A DNA stretch of 64,000 nt, taken from Gamsiella multidivaricata (lineage: Eukaryota; Mortierellomycota; Mortierellomycetes; Mortierellales; Mortierellaceae). Where the stretch lies: positions 1-64,000 of the forward strand of contig NW_026251713.1 in the NCBI RefSeq assembly GCF_025024155.1, in the 5' to 3' direction. Made by a program: the position numbers and the translations under genes. This document shows positions 37,874 through 50,883 of the stretch, one piece after another (position 1 is the first letter of the stretch; each line of letters begins with the position of its first letter). Below the pieces are notes generated by a model. That model did no database searches, had not been told where the DNA came from, and saw only the letters and a list, made by a program, of their open reading frames with translations.

Positions 37874-38856
37874 GGCTGTAGGAGCGAAAGAGGGGTAGAG
37901 GAGGTTGGGTAAGGAAGGAGGCAAGCACGGGCGAGGAAAGGAAGGCGAAGACGAGGGGGAGAGTGCTTATGGGACGAATGGATGGAGAGGTGGAGTGGGA
38001 TGGAGAGGTGGAGAGAATGATTGTGAAAAATAAAAACGTGTTTTATAAAAGGCGGCAAGACGAGGACAAAAGTCGGCGCCAAAAATACATCGGACTGGCT
38101 GAACCCCATCCCCTGCCCCTTTCCCCTTTCCCCTGCCCCCTTTCCTTTCATCTCTCCCACAGAAGCAATGCAATAACGATAATCATAATAACGGGCAGTG
38201 GTATACCTATACATACCTATACCGATTAGCACCTGTGTTACAAGTAGCCTATCTCTTGAGATGGTTATCAGGGTGGGCTAAGACCTGTTCGAGGCACCCC
38301 CCCCCCCCTGTTCGAGAGAGAGTCCTGAGCCAGAAAACAGATATACTGCGCATGCCAAACCTAATTTTAATTTGACCATTATTCATGGCGTCATGGCGTC
38401 TGGCCCTCATCCACGACGTTTTATCGCAAGGCTGTGGATCCCAGAGGAGATCTGTGGGAATATTGGTAGTCTACCTCGCAGTAAAACGAGGCGGGTACCA
38501 CACCGCACTTTTTCAGGTTGCGACGTGTCGAGATCAACGCGTGCTGCATGCATCTGTTTGGAACATAATTGCAATGCTCTCAATCCCGACATCTCTTTGT
38601 TCGCGTTATAGCACTTGTCTCGTTTTAATAGTTTCTAAATACGACCCTAGGTATGTCTTCCGTCCCCATCCCATTCCAGACTTTGGCTCTTCGTCCCCGT
38701 ATATACGCGTTCTGGCGTACACCACAAGGTGCACCCCTGCAGTCACTGCATGAGTACAAATAATTGGACCACTGTGCTTTGACACCATTCACTTTACTCG
38801 TGTGTACTCCACACTCATCTGAACCATCGTTCTATTTACTTTGAGAAAAACATCGC
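37874..38856. other. SH3-gene promoter and SCP2-gene 3' flank
   Basis: A TTTTATAAAA at 38041-38050, 170 bases upstream of the SH3-gene ATG, is a plausible TATA element. The interval to that ATG is rich in CACTCC-type pyrimidines on the minus strand. There is a short C run near 38298-38308. No coding frame is convincing. Confidence 0.5.
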
Positions 38857-39585
38857 TCACAGACGAGCCCTGGCCCTTTCGGAGCGTCCTCGCTTCTGCT
38901 CCAGATACGCAAGCGTCTTCTCGGGGCCCTTGGCCTTCCTGAAAATCTCCTCCAGCTGTTCTGCGAGTTCAATGGCGCCTGCAATCTTGATTTTCCCGCT
39001 CACAATTCCTCGAGGACCCTAATAAAATGATATCAAAAAAGGAGGGCGCTGTAATTCTGAAAGTGCGCTGAAAGGTTGCAGAAAAAGAAAGGCAGAGTTA
39101 TCTTACGGTCAGGCCACCGCTCATGAAATTCAGTAGGTCTGCGTCGTCGATTTGCAGAATAGCAACCGGAATGGGATCCTGGTCGCGCTTCGCCTTGGGA
39201 ATCTCTGGTCTCTTCTGGGAAACAATCGCTGGAGCGTCAAATCCTTGGAAGAGAAGGTACCTGTAGTCGTTGGATACAAAGGTTGTTATTGAACGATAAA
39301 GGAACTATTTTGGCAAGTATAGAGGCGTTCACCTACCACTCGGTCATAGGAATGCCTCTCTTGGTGATGTTAAAAATGAAGAATCCACGGATGGCAAACA
39401 TGGAAGGGCTCGCAACAATCTCTATGGGAACAGTTCTCGATGGTCCGTGTGAATAAAGGATGTGGGGCTAATGAAGGAAAATTGGGTTGAGCTACAAGTA
39501 TCTGCACCACACCTTTTCGGATCTCGGGAAAGAGAGTGGTGGCATTGAGCTTGGCGATAGCCTTTGGGGAGGGCTTGTTCGACAT
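38857..39585 (-). CDS. SCP2 sterol-binding-domain protein
   Basis: Small lipid-transfer-type protein. Exons 39585-39513, 39421-39337, 39260-39107 and 39018-38857 close in phase (1, 2, 0) to 157 residues. The second half fits an SCP2 fold: VAILQIDDADLLNFMSGGL, then GIVSGKIKIAGAIELAEQL, the part that lines the lipid tunnel. SCP2 proteins bind sterols, fatty acids or acyl-CoAs, often in peroxisomes. The last three residues are ARL, which fits the loose [SAC][KRH][LM] peroxisomal signal. The N-terminus has no signal peptide. Ligand unknown. Confidence 0.82.
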
Positions 39586-40322
39586 TGGTACGGATGAAAG
39601 GTGGAGAGGATAGTAGAGAAGGAAAAAGGAAAGGAAAGAAGGAGAGAAAAGAAGCGTCCTCGGTCTCGGTTCTCCACAACTCACAAAAAATGCGAACTGA
39701 GCCCACGGGGGTGAACAGACCACAGAACAAGAGCGCGCACAGGGAAGGGAGAAGGGGGTCAACGGGGGGATAGGTACGCAAAGAAAAAGAGCATCTCCGT
39801 GGGGCGTGTGTAGATAGTGGGTGTGCTGCAGACAGGTACGGTGCGGGCGGGTGGAAGTCTGCACGCAGGGACGGTGCCGATGTCACGGCGCTCTGGCGGG
39901 TGCATGGGCTATGCTGCAGTGGCTGTGGTGGTCTGAGGATCCACTCCTCAGCTGATTGGCTGAGTCGGCGCACTGCTCCGTCATCGTCATTGGCCTTTGG
40001 TCTCTTCTTTTTGCGCTTTCGGCCTTTGGGATGACCGCCATGGCGTCAAGCCTTATTTCTCCTATTTTTACTTTCAAAGGGAGAAAAGCGCGCGAAGAAA
40101 GAGGGGAATGACTTTACTCCTTTCCTCTTCTTCATTCATTCGCTCATTCTTTTTCATTCGTTCATTCGTTCATTCATTCATTCGTTCATTCCTCATCCAC
40201 ACAGCCTTTCCTTCCAACTCGACTCAATCACTCTTCCTATCCTCTATCCACTGTCCACAAAGACCGCCTCTTTTCCCACCACGTATCGCCTTTTGCTTGT
40301 CTCGAGATCAACCAGTGCCGCC
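39586..40322. other. Divergent promoter of SCP2-domain and eisosome genes
   Basis: 737 bases without a gene. The right end has an imperfect (CATT)n / TTCATTCG microsatellite (about 40133-40192) in the eisosome-gene leader. Confidence 0.6.
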
Positions 40323-42087
40323 ATGCAGGGCATAGGACACGACCTCCGCAGAGGTCTCAACAACATCAATCCTCTCGGGTAGGTGTTGTCCAACTGATAC
40401 CCTCCTTCACTGCGCTTATCATCAATAATAAAAAATATAGAGGATAGAATGCAGCTCAAGCTCCTAATCAAACACCGCCCTTCGCCTTCTAGCAACAACT
40501 ACAAGACTATGAACAAATGGCTCGCTGAAATGAAGAACATTGACTCCTCGCTCAAGACTCTGGACAAGGAAATCTCTGCAGACGCAAAGCTGATTGCGGC
40601 ATGGGGTGCGACCGAGGGCGACGACCTGGCAGATGTCTGCCAACGCATGTCCCAGCTGATGGAGGTACGAGGCAACACTGTAACCCATATTCCGTTTGGG
40701 TACCCACCTTTATTCATAACTCTAATGTTGGCCGCATTGTTCGGTACCGGGGGATCTTTTTTTTTGTTGCTGGTCATAGGAAGTGGGACTCATTCAACAA
40801 GCCTTCTCATTGCGGCACACATCTTATCGCAAGTCCATCAAAACCTTGAAGACACAGGAAATGACTCTAGAAGACGTACGTACTCTTTTTGACTCTTTTG
40901 TCTGTGGTACATACAGCCCTGGGCTGTTCCTGTGACCCCCATGGCGGATTGGCGTGGCCACCCCTTTACATTTGTAATCCTTTCCTAACGACTGTATCTC
41001 TTTCTCGTCGTAGAACCGAAAAAAGAAGCATGATCTTACCACGCAGATCGCAAAACTTCAAAAATCCAGCAAAGAGAACCCAATCAAGATGATGGAACTG
41101 CAGGTTGCACTCGAAAGAGTAACAGCGGAGCTACTAAGTCAAGAACTGGAGCTGATGCAGTTCAAGCGGGTGACCATCAAGGAAGCCTTTGACGCCAAAT
41201 TCGATGCTATGCTCGAGTATGCGGAAAAAATGGCGCTCATTGCAGGATATGGACGAGCCATCACCTTCGTCATCGACACTGAGACTCAAGTTGCCGACAG
41301 GATGAGGATTTACAATGGAGCCGACTATACAGCTGCAGCCGTCAATAAGGTCAAAGCCGAGGTTACCAATTGGCAACCGCAGCCGGTCAATGCGCCGGTC
41401 CGATCCCACATCGCACCCTCTCAGGATGAGTTGGCCCTCGCTGCTGCTGCTGCTGCCTACATCAGCAAGACTCCGCCTATGACTCACACCTATGCCGCCA
41501 ACGACGGATACTCGAGTGGCCATAACGAAGGACTTGATTACACATCCGACATTGGGCAGTCAAGTCCTCAGGAACACAGTGCATCCGATCAACACATTAC
41601 ACCACTAAAGCCCTCTCATGAAGAGCAAGTGAGCCGCATTCAGGAACAGCAACGCCAACTCGAGCTCGAACAACAACGACTGTATCAGCAGAATATGGCC
41701 TCCTATTCACCTGAAAGATCGCCCTCTCAGCAACTTTATCAAGATGCGGCCAGCAGTAGCGTTGGGAACGGTGGGTACACGGCCAACACTCTTCACCATA
41801 ACGACATTCAGGAAATGAACCCACCAACGCTCCCAGTCTACGAATCGGCTTCGAGCCCACCATCAGGATACAACGGATACGGCCAACCCCAGTATGGAAT
41901 GTACGACACATCCACATATCAAGGCGCTCCCGCACGCAACTATCGTCTTGGGTTCGTAGACCCGCGCGAGCGCAGCCAGATGGAGCATGCAGAGAGATAC
42001 AGGACCGACTTTCATCAGAACGGCCCTGGGCCCTCGCTTCCTCCGCTTCAATTTTCGGAAAGCCCCATTCTTCATGAAAAACAGTAA
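40323..42087 (+). CDS. Eisosome core component, Pil1/Lsp1 family (BAR domain)
   Basis: Forms the curved coat that shapes furrow-like plasma-membrane domains. Exons 40323-40378, 40493-40664, 40780-40875 and 41014-42087 close in phase (2, 0, 0) to 465 residues. The Pil1-type BAR helical region covers about residues 20-210 (NKWLAEMKNIDSSLKTLDKE, DDLADVCQRMSQLMEV, then RVTIKEAFDAKFDAMLEYAEKMALIAGYG). The C-terminal half is low-complexity (Gln, Ser, Pro, Tyr). The N-terminus lacks the longer leader of yeast Pil1. Confidence 0.85.
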
Positions 42088-42351
42088 TAGTCCATCGCTC
42101 TTTTTCACTTCGCCCTCGACTGTAACGCAGAGGCGAAGGCTGTATTCTAGCTTTATTTTTGAAAACTATAAGACATTGGCAGCGTTGAGTGTTTTAACGA
42201 TTCCGGTCTCAATTTGAACCAACAGGCACCGCACAGTGCTTCGCCGTTCAAACTCATAGAGCTGGTCTATTTTTCCAAAATAAAATAAATAAAATAAAAG
42301 TAATCATCCTTTCTCCTTTACCATTTCCTTTGCTACATTCACATTCCTCAG

Positions 42352-43847
42352 ATGAGCGTAGTGCAAGCTATGGCAGTGTTCCTGCCGCATCTAATGTCGG
42401 CACCCTTGCTTCCTCTTGCGATCCTCGCTATCACAGTCCTGGTATTGTCCACCTTGGCAGCAGCTGATACCACAGTTCAGGCACGGCAGGAACAGCGCCA
42501 AAAGGAAGAGAGCGGAGAGGCCGTTGCCCTTACCAAGACCCATGCGGTCGGCTTTGGGTTCCTGGCAAGCATAGGACTCTTGGCTATGTGGATGTGGTCC
42601 AATGTTCTAGGTATGGTGCGTTTGCTTTATTAAAACTTTGCACTTCCGCCCAACCACGGCAGTATTAACGCTGCGGCCATCTTTGACCGACAATAGTGTA
42701 CATGAGTCTTCTGACATTCGGCCTGGGATCTTTTGTCAGCATCCAGCAGTGCATGCCCAACATCATGAAGCGACTTGGATTAGGAAGGGGCCATCAATGG
42801 CACCACATGGCTGTCGCTGGACTCCTGGTAGTGTCGTGGTTCTGGCACAGGAACTCTAGGTAAGCAATCTGGAGAAAAAGAAAAGTGCATGGGCAGGAGC
42901 AAGACCGTAAAGACAATGGAATACATATCCTGACATGATCTATCCTTCAATTGCCTCTTGTAATGTGCGGCAGATACTCATGGATCTTTCAGGACATTTT
43001 AGGCGGTAAGACTTGGGTGAAGCGTACATGTATCGGATGCAAGAAAGTTGATCTCTAACGTGTTTGCGTTCTGCAACTACCAGGGTTCACGATCACCTTG
43101 ATGCTGAAAGTGCTGAAGGCTCCGTCCATGTCCTCGCCAACACTCCTGCTCTTGACGGCGTTTGTCTACGACGTCTTCTTCGTCTTCGTGACGCCGTATT
43201 TGACTAAATCTGGAGAGTCAATCATGGAGGCAGCAGCTACAGGAGCTGCCATGACCGTTAAGGAAACTATACCCATGCTCTTCCGCATCCCCAGTTTCTC
43301 GCCAAATGGAGGGGAAGCCATGCTTGGATTCGGCGATGTGGTCTTGCCAGGGATCTTGATCACTTTCTTGAAGGAGTGCGATGCCAGATTAGAAGAAGAT
43401 CAGTGCTTGGTTGGGCTAGCTACCTCTATGACTGGGCGGACAGATCTCTTGTCGATACCAAAGCCGATGCCTTCGCCGCTATACATCAGCAGGAAAAGCT
43501 GGTGGAGTCGTCGTTGGGGCTATCATCTGACGGCCGTTTTGGGATATGCATTGGGTCTCGAGGTGACTTTTGTGGCAATGATGTGGAGCGGGAAAGGCCA
43601 GCCAGCACTATTATACCTTGTACCATGTACATTGCTGCCAGCGATACTCCTTGCGTCCAAGCGGCATGAGCTCTCATTGCTGTGGCATGGTTGGGATGAG
43701 CTGGAGAGCGAGACGATGTTGCTGGACCTGGGCACGGACATCGATGCAGAGGATGAACACGAGGGCGAGAAGATAACATCGGTAGTGTCCCAGGACCGAA
43801 TGCAGGGCAAAGTCTCTTTGGAGCCCTCAAGTGAGATACTGATTTGA
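42352..43847 (+). CDS. Signal-peptide-peptidase-like intramembrane aspartyl protease
   Basis: Presenilin-type GxGD protease that cleaves type II membrane segments in the ER or endolysosomes. Exons 42352-42610, 42697-42859, 42974-43005 and 43084-43847 close in phase (1, 2, 1) to 405 residues. Several hydrophobic segments surround the catalytic motifs FVYDVFFVFVTP (Asp181) and LGFGDVVLPGIL (Asp236), followed by QPALLYLVP. The GFGD form resembles the SPPL2 branch. Exon 3 is only 32 bases. The start lies 264 bases after the eisosome gene's stop, so the intergenic region is compact. Confidence 0.93.
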
Positions 43848-43942
43848 GTTGTCGTAGTAAAATCATCAGATCACCTTGTTTCTCTTATCTCGTTTCTTCT
43901 TTCCTTCCCTCACACCCTCTTCAGCACACATCACTGCCAACA

Positions 43943-44758
43943 ATGACTACTCTCATCAACCAGAATCCCATTATCTACGAGGCCTCGGCTGGAAAGTCAA
44001 CCAGAGAATGGCGCGAGGACGATGAGGACGAGGACACTCCTGATCCGATCGACGCTCAGGAGATCTTTGGTAATGCTCCTTCTCCGCAGCATGACAACTG
44101 ATTCCACTCGAGAAGCCATGCAGCCGATCCGGATGTTGACAGAGAATCCCAAACTGACCTTCTACGCTTTCACTTTGCCTGCTTCTTCTTCCCATCCACT
44201 CGTCTTAGATCTCATCCGCTCTATCTCTGACCCAGAGCACCCGCTCTCCTTGGAGCAGCTCAATGTGACTCAGCGAGATCATATCCAGGTCTCGGATGAG
44301 AACAACACTATCCTGGTCGAGTTCACACCAACGATCCCCCATTGCTCAATGGCAACCCTGATCGGCCTCTGCATCCGTGTCCGATTGCTTAGATGCCTGC
44401 CCTCGCGTTTCAAGGTACAGTTTACATCATATCGAAAAGATAGATGTGGACCAAAAAAAAAAAAAAATCGATTCTCAGTGTTCTCAGTCATGCGGGTATA
44501 TATGCTGGCAGTACTTCCTGATTGGTCCATATTGACCCACATACTCCTCGTACTTTCTTTTTCCAGGTCGATATCTCAGTCAGGAAGGGGACACACCAGA
44601 GCGAACATGCTGTCAACAAGCAACTTAACGACAAGGAGCGTGTGGCGGCTGCGCTGGAGAACTCACATTTGCTGGAGGTCGTGAACCAGTGTCTAGCTAC
44701 TGCTACTAGTGGCGGTGTCGTCGCCAACATTGTCAAGGGACCTGCTCCTGCCAACTAA
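43943..44758 (+). CDS. CIA2: Cytosolic iron-sulfur assembly factor CIA2 (MIP18 family)
   Basis: Targeting-complex subunit that helps deliver Fe-S clusters to nuclear and cytosolic apoproteins such as DNA polymerases and helicases. Exons 43943-44069, 44209-44414 and 44567-44758 close in phase (1, 0) to 174 residues. The N-terminus is acidic ([16 protein letters not shown]). The DUF59 core contains [37 protein letters not shown] with the conserved reactive Cys, and [19 protein letters not shown]. Length is as in yeast and animal CIA2B. Confidence 0.95.
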
Positions 44759-44925
44759 ATTAGATACCGATAACAATATCGAGCTGGAGATCACATCTCA
44801 GTGGCCGAAATGATGGCGCCTAGCATGTAGACTGGCACACAGAGCGATTGAGATTTCTGTAATATAACAACATGTAATATACACGGCACATGAAAGAAAC
44901 CGTTTTTTTTTTTTTTTGCCGCTCT

Positions 44926-46057
44926 TTAGTCTCTTTGTGGTCTTGCTACCATCATAACATCTCGTCCTAGTGTATGATATGAGATCTTGTCGAATTTTGC
45001 AGCGGCCTAGGGAGTCGAAGACGTGGACAACCTCTGCATTAGTACACCTCGTCTGGTCATAGCGTGAGCAACGAGAGGCGAAGTATAATTACCTCCGCAT
45101 CCTGCACTGCGCTGACACCTTCATGACCAACATAAACCGGCGCGATGGTCAACAAAAACGAGTCGACCAAGCCCGATCTGAGGAACGACGAAATGATTCC
45201 TGCACCTCCTTCAACCATCAAGGATCGGATTGACTGTTGGCGCAACTTCGAAAGAAGATCAGGTATCGACAGGCGTCCTGAGAGCGTGTGTATGAAAAGG
45301 AGAGATGGCCAAACGCAATGGCAGCAATCATTAATGCTTCAGAAACAATTGTTTTCTTGGTCATGAAACCATGGGGCCGATGTCTTTACCGTCAGAATCC
45401 ACCCCAAGGACAAAAACTCTTGCGCCCAATGCTTCAAGCTCAGATCTCCTTTGATGGTCGTGTGCTGGACCTGTGAAGATCCAGGGCTTCTTGGGTGATG
45501 TGGGCAGGACCAACTTCGCGGTTACGGGAAATCGGAAGGTGCTATCCAGGATAACCGGCTGGGGATGCTGAACAGGGTCGGATCCTGGTTGGAGATCGTC
45601 ACTGTTCAAACGCACTTTGTATTAACATGGATAAAGGAGATATTAGGGCTGGTCTGGTCACAATAAGAGGGATGGCTACTTTGGATACTGCTAATTTACC
45701 TGTCAAGCGAGGATCGTCGTTCAGGACTGTGCCAATGCCCACTAAAATGGCGTCGTGCTTTGATCTCAGGCTAACATTGAGATCCCAGGACGTTGAATAT
45801 AAACGGACTCTCTGTTTAATGTGTCTGCATGGAACCTATCACTGGCATTTGGTCCGGAGGTTGTGCGCGTAACCAGAGTCTTACATATGAGTCGCCTTCA
45901 TGGACTCTGGTCCGCTGAGGATCAACTGGCGGCCCTGGCGGCCTGCTATCTTGCCGTCCAGACTCTGGGCGAATGTCAGAGTGACATGTGGCCTTTGTAG
46001 GTCCTTGTCCGGAGCGAAGGAGCTGTCGAAAAGGAAACGGTAGTCGGCGGTGGCCAT
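44926..46057 (-). CDS. RIB7: 2,5-diamino-6-ribosylamino-4(3H)-pyrimidinone 5'-phosphate reductase
   Basis: Second step of fungal riboflavin synthesis: NADPH-dependent reduction of the ribosyl side chain to ribityl. Exons 46057-45885, 45770-45700, 45614-45390, 45277-45093 and 45006-44926 close in phase (2, 1, 1, 0) to 244 residues, the same length as I recall for yeast Rib7. Motifs: VTLTFAQSLDGKIAG, LRSKHDAILVGIGTVLNDDP, PQPVILDSTFRFP, SLMVEGGAGIISSFL and LGRDVMMVA. The last acceptor (CCCTAG at 45007) was picked over a nearby one because only it yields the GRDVMM ending. It converges with CIA2 (167 bases between stops) and diverges from dynamitin across 242 bases. Confidence 0.93.
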
Positions 46058-46299
46058 GGTGCGAAATGGCTGTGTCGATGGTAAAGCGATCGGTAGAGAG
46101 GGGAAAGACGACGACCTTGAGTATAGTGACTTGCCACAGTGTGGGACATTCAGGCACAGGCATACGTCGGGCGGGGAGAGGGGGTCTGTATTCTTTCATC
46201 CTGCATCTTTCATCCTTGTCTTCATCACACAACTTTCTTTTCTACATCTCGCTTTCATCCCGCAACAACACTGCCATCAGGACAGGACTCGAAGGCACC

Positions 46300-48584
46300 A
46301 TGTCTAGCAAATACTCTACTCTGCCAGACATCGTACGGGACATGCGTTTTCTTTTGCTTGCTGCATCACGGCGCGTCAAAACAACCAAGTTCTCTTTATT
46401 CTTTCTTACCAGGGACCTAACGTCTCTGTTACTAATCCTCGTGTGATCTAGGATACTCAACCGGATGTCTACGAGACTACAGACGAGACCGCCGAGCGTG
46501 GTTCAGGAGTTCAGGGCATGGACAGCCAGGTAAACAACTCGACAGGACAGCAAACTATTGGCGTCTTTTGGTCCCCAGAGCTCAAGTTCAACTGTTTTTA
46601 CGGCGTTATGGCTCCATGCGAATGGGTCTCCTTTTAGGACTTTGAGAGCGACGAGGAGAGAGAGAACATTGACAAGTCAACAGTCTCGGTCAAAGATGCT
46701 GCTGCCCGTTTCAAGGATTGTGTCGTTGACAACTCCTCTGCTGGTATGTAACAATTAAATGTCGCCAGGGATTTGGGGGAAAAGGGAGATGACCCACTAT
46801 CCCCCAACAACACAACAACATGCACGCGCATGACACATGAGATAAAATTGTTGGCAGCATGCTTCCCTATGCCTTGCAAGTCGCACTTTAACACGCCATC
46901 TGCAACTGAACATTGTCCTGGCATAGATTTCTCGGACAGACTGAACAAGCGCAAGAAGGCCATGTACCGCACATTCGTCAGGAGACCCAACTTGGATAGC
47001 TCGGAATATGAGATCTTGCCAAAGGAGATGATCCTTCAGGAGACACCTATCCAAAAGTTGAGGCGTCTTATCTACGAGGTCAAGGAACTTGGCCAGGAAA
47101 CGGAGATGAATGGCAAGGTATATTTACTGAGCAGAGCAATACAACGGATTTGAGCCGATTATAACATTGACACATGTCAGACAATCAGAATGCGCTCTTG
47201 ACTGACCAGCATACCCTCCATGGTCGTCTTTTTTCTCCCGATGATATTTATGTGATCCACTCTTATAGCAGGGCGAAGAGCTGGTCGCAGGAGAGATTTC
47301 GCACAAAGATCTGCTGGCTCACGTCAAGTCATTGGAGCATGATCTGACAGAGATTGGCCAGACATTGGGAGAAGGGACCGCAACAGGCGTCTTTTCAAAC
47401 GAAGGATTGATCAAGCAGACGGACACAGGCAAACGACTGCTCCAGCAGTTGCAGGCCATGAAGCACTCCGCAGCTTCGGCAACAGATGTTGAGATGGGGG
47501 CTTCAGCCTCAAAGGCACAAACTGAAGTTGGTAGCGATGGCAAGGTATGAAAAGCGAAGCAATTATTATGCTATGATTTTTGTGCCTTTGCCTTGTACAA
47601 ATGAGTATCGAGATGGCAGTGCCCAACAAGACTTTTTTTGTTTTCTCGCTTCTGCTAGACGGTTACATACGAACTGTACTACAGCCCGGACAATGCAAAG
47701 CTACACACCGCCACAAAGACAGCGGAGCTCGCAGAACGTCTCGCTAATCTCGAGAAGGCGGTTGGATCGACCCCGATGCAGTCTGGAGTAAGGATTTGAA
47801 TCAAAGGAAGAGTATCTGTATATTTGGAAAGGAAAAGGCAATGTGGATGTCAGAGTGCTTAACAAAGTTTTGAATTTGAATGTGCAATAGGCATCGCTGG
47901 TGGGAACTGTCGAGAAGCTGGAGCAGAATGTCAATATCCTTGTTAAGCCACGTCATTTGGAACAGTTGTCGCGTCGCTTGAAGGGCGTGATGGGGGAACT
48001 GGAGCGCGTCCAGGAACTTCAGGCCAAGGATGCGGCTGCGACCGGGATCAGCGCTGATGCTGAGAACAAGGTATATGATGGTGACAACCAGTTTTCTACT
48101 GAAAGCGATAGTTATCGTTTCTAACTATTGTCCTTATGGATTATTTTTTTTTTTTTTTTTTTTTTTGTAGATCAACGCGTTATTCGAGTTGGTTGACAAG
48201 ATTGATCCGTTGGTGTCTTTGGCACCGGTCTTGGTGACGAGGCTAAAGGGACTCAAGGGTCTACATGCCGAAGCCGCCATCTTTTCGGACTCGATCAAAA
48301 TGATCTCGGACGAACAGACAAAGATTACCGAGGAACTGAAAGGACTAGACACAGTTTCTACCAAGGTAAGAGAATTCATCCCTTATCCATCATGAGGAAT
48401 CCATGATAACCCTTGGTATTTTCAGCTGCTTTTCTTGGCTCTCACCATGACTTATTTTTTGGTTTAATACTCGCAGCTTCAGGAAAGTCTGGCAGAGAAC
48501 GAGACCTCTATTCACAAGAACATCGAGCTGATTGATGGACGAATTACCCAGCTGGTGGAGCGCATCCAACGGCTGGGCGCATGA
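46300..48584 (+). CDS. Dynactin subunit 2 (dynamitin, p50)
   Basis: Shoulder subunit of dynactin, the dynein activator for nuclear and vesicle movement along microtubules. Nine exons (46300-46332, 46452-46529, 46638-46743, 46927-47117, 47269-47544, 47659-47787, 47891-48070, 48171-48365, 48477-48584) close in phase to 431 residues. The N-terminus MSSKYSTLPDIDTQPDVYET is the typical dynamitin peptide. ELYYSPDNAKLH and long heptad helices follow (LGTVEKLEQNVNILVKP, LVERIQRLGA). Exon 5 has a TAGCAG tandem acceptor, so one Gln may be included or skipped. Filamentous fungi depend on this complex for nuclear distribution. Confidence 0.93.
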
Positions 48585-48778
48585 AGGAATGCCGTAGAAC
48601 ATCTGACGTAGTTTTTCAACACACATAAAAAGATTTTGAGCGAAGCACGAGCGTGAACCAGAATGCATGTATAAAATGAGTCGCTCTATAAAAAGCTGTT
48701 GATGGGTAACGATGGCAGAAGCACCCTGTTTCTATTCGCAAGGTTCATGGGCTCCATACAATTGCTGAGAGAAAAGAA

Positions 48779-49670
48779 TTAACTATCACAGATTTTTCTG
48801 ACGGCTCTTGCTCTGATGTGGACCTCAGCAATGAGGAGCTGGAATACGAGGCCAATGGAACTAGCAATAAGCATCAAACGGAGACACTTCCATGGACATG
48901 CAAGGTTGTCAAAAATAGGATATGGCTGTAGTGATGAACAAACAAGAGTCGTTTAGTACATAAGCACTGCTATGTCGGACTTCATTCCACGGGTCTTCAT
49001 CGAACGCTGTTGAATGGTCCTTACCCAATAGCCATCCATGTAGGCACAGAGACTAGACCATGACATATAGAAGACTGCGAACGCTGCGAGGGCGCAAAAG
49101 TCGGCGACACGTCGGACTTTAAAGGTCTCTGAGAAACAGAACATCTCGATGAATACATAGGCGAATGGAAGACCATGCATCTGGATGTCGAGCCAGAATG
49201 GAAGACTGAAAGGTTCAATGCATTGTTAGCTTCAGGCCAGCCATTGGTGTCTGCGGCTTCAATATGACCAGAACGGAAAGGGGAGAGGGCCAGCCCTGAC
49301 TTGATTTGACTTACTAGCGAATGCCGTCGGGGTAAATGTTGTAAACGTCAGTCAGGGTAAGGTACCAGTACAGGATCGCAACCGCACATTCGGCCTATCG
49401 TACAGAGATTATGAATTTATGGCAGATCGACCGTTAGTATACTTTAATGGCTCTGCACAGCTACAACAGCCTCCAGACACAGATCTGTGTTTGGTCTAGT
49501 TTCCTGCTTCACTTACTGGAACAGCCACTGGCAAGATGGCATTCTTGATGCGTAATAAACCTACAAGAGTTATGGCAAGGAACACTGTGTTAAGTTCTCG
49601 GTCTTGAGAGAATATCTCCTCGCTGTAATTCAGCCGTGTGAACACATCGTTCTCATCTGTTGCAGCATAT

Positions 49671-49704
<34 letters not shown>

Positions 49705-50883
49705 GTACGACTCGTGTGGTCTTGGATCAATTTTGATCGCTGCAACATTTTTAGACTTCTCCTTAAACCTGCCTCAACTTCAACATAAAATGACAATGTG
49801 GTTATTTTGTAGCTTCACTCGCGTGAGTTTGTATGATAGCCCTTTCAAGTGGATGTTGACCTGACCTGCGAGCTCTGCTATCCTGGTGTCAAGATGAGGT
49901 ATTGAGGGAAAAGGGCATCGCTCAGAGTCGGATTCAGTTCGAGGAGGAGCGGGTCCAGAGAATCGATAGCCATCCATGCGATGGTTAAAAATGATCCAGA
50001 ATTAAACAAAAGCCAGCAAAAGAGTATTCATCTCCATGTCTGACTAAGCTAAATGGTTGGTGTCCAATGCCTGGATATAATTGTTGCTGAAAAAGATGGC
50101 GGATTTGGTACCCATCCCATTCGTCCCATCCATTTGGTCCCTCGGAGATGTTGTGGATACGAGCACTGGAATGGTTAACTTACTCGGCATCTTCAGCAGA
50201 TCACTAGCGGCTCCGAGACTGAGGCACACCATGGTCAGGAATAAACCCAAGACGGTGAGAAACTAGAGGGGGAAGACAGCGTCAGTTTAGCAAGGATAGA
50301 ATGCGTTCCGATGATGTTGTTTGTTACAGGACAAATTCCCATCTGCAGGCAGACCTTCCCTCCTTTGAAAGAAAGTCGTCTGATGGTGGGATGACATACA
50401 TACCTGCGATCCACGCCCAAAGCTACTGCCGAATTCTTGAGACTTCAGTGTGGGTACGATGAGAAGTGTGGAGATTCCAGAAACGACGCCCATGATCCGG
50501 AAAAGAGTCCTCCCCCACAGATTCGCTACTGCTACTGCTGTTGTTACTGATTCTGGTGATACCTGAGCGTTGCTGCTGTTGCTGCTGCTGCTGCTGCTGT
50601 GGCTCTTTGTTGTTTGATCCAATTCAGTTCCAGTAGCGCCGTTGGCTATGGTGGCTGTATTCTCCACTAAGGACAACGTGCGACTATTACAGCTATGTTT
50701 CGAGCGTTTGTGGAGGTCATGGTGCCGTCCTATGGCCTTGTCAGATAAGAAGGAGAGGCGCGAGATGGGCGATGAGGGCGAAGTAGTTGTGACAGACGAG
50801 GCATTGGAGCTGACAGTCGGTCCAGTGAGTTTTGAAGACGATGCTCTTGCGGCAAATGGGGATGTAGAGAGTTGCAGGACCAT
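48779..50883 (-). CDS. FAR-17a/AIG1-family membrane protein
   Basis: Multi-pass membrane protein. Animal relatives AIG1 and ADTRP hydrolyse fatty-acid esters of hydroxy fatty acids, but activity here is untested. Exons 50883-50404, 50262-50184, 49560-49517, 49394-49315, 49205-49025 and 48925-48779 close in phase to 336 residues. A Ser/Thr-rich N-terminus of about 120 residues precedes the helices: FLTVLGLFLTMVCLSLGAA, NAILPVAVPAECAVAILYWY, WLDIQMHGLPFAYVFIEMF with the family His, and MSWSSLCAYMDGYWPYPIFD, then LIASSIGLVFQLLIAEVH. Intron 2 is 623 bases with a 31-base T run. It converges with dynamitin (194 bases between stops). Confidence 0.88.
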
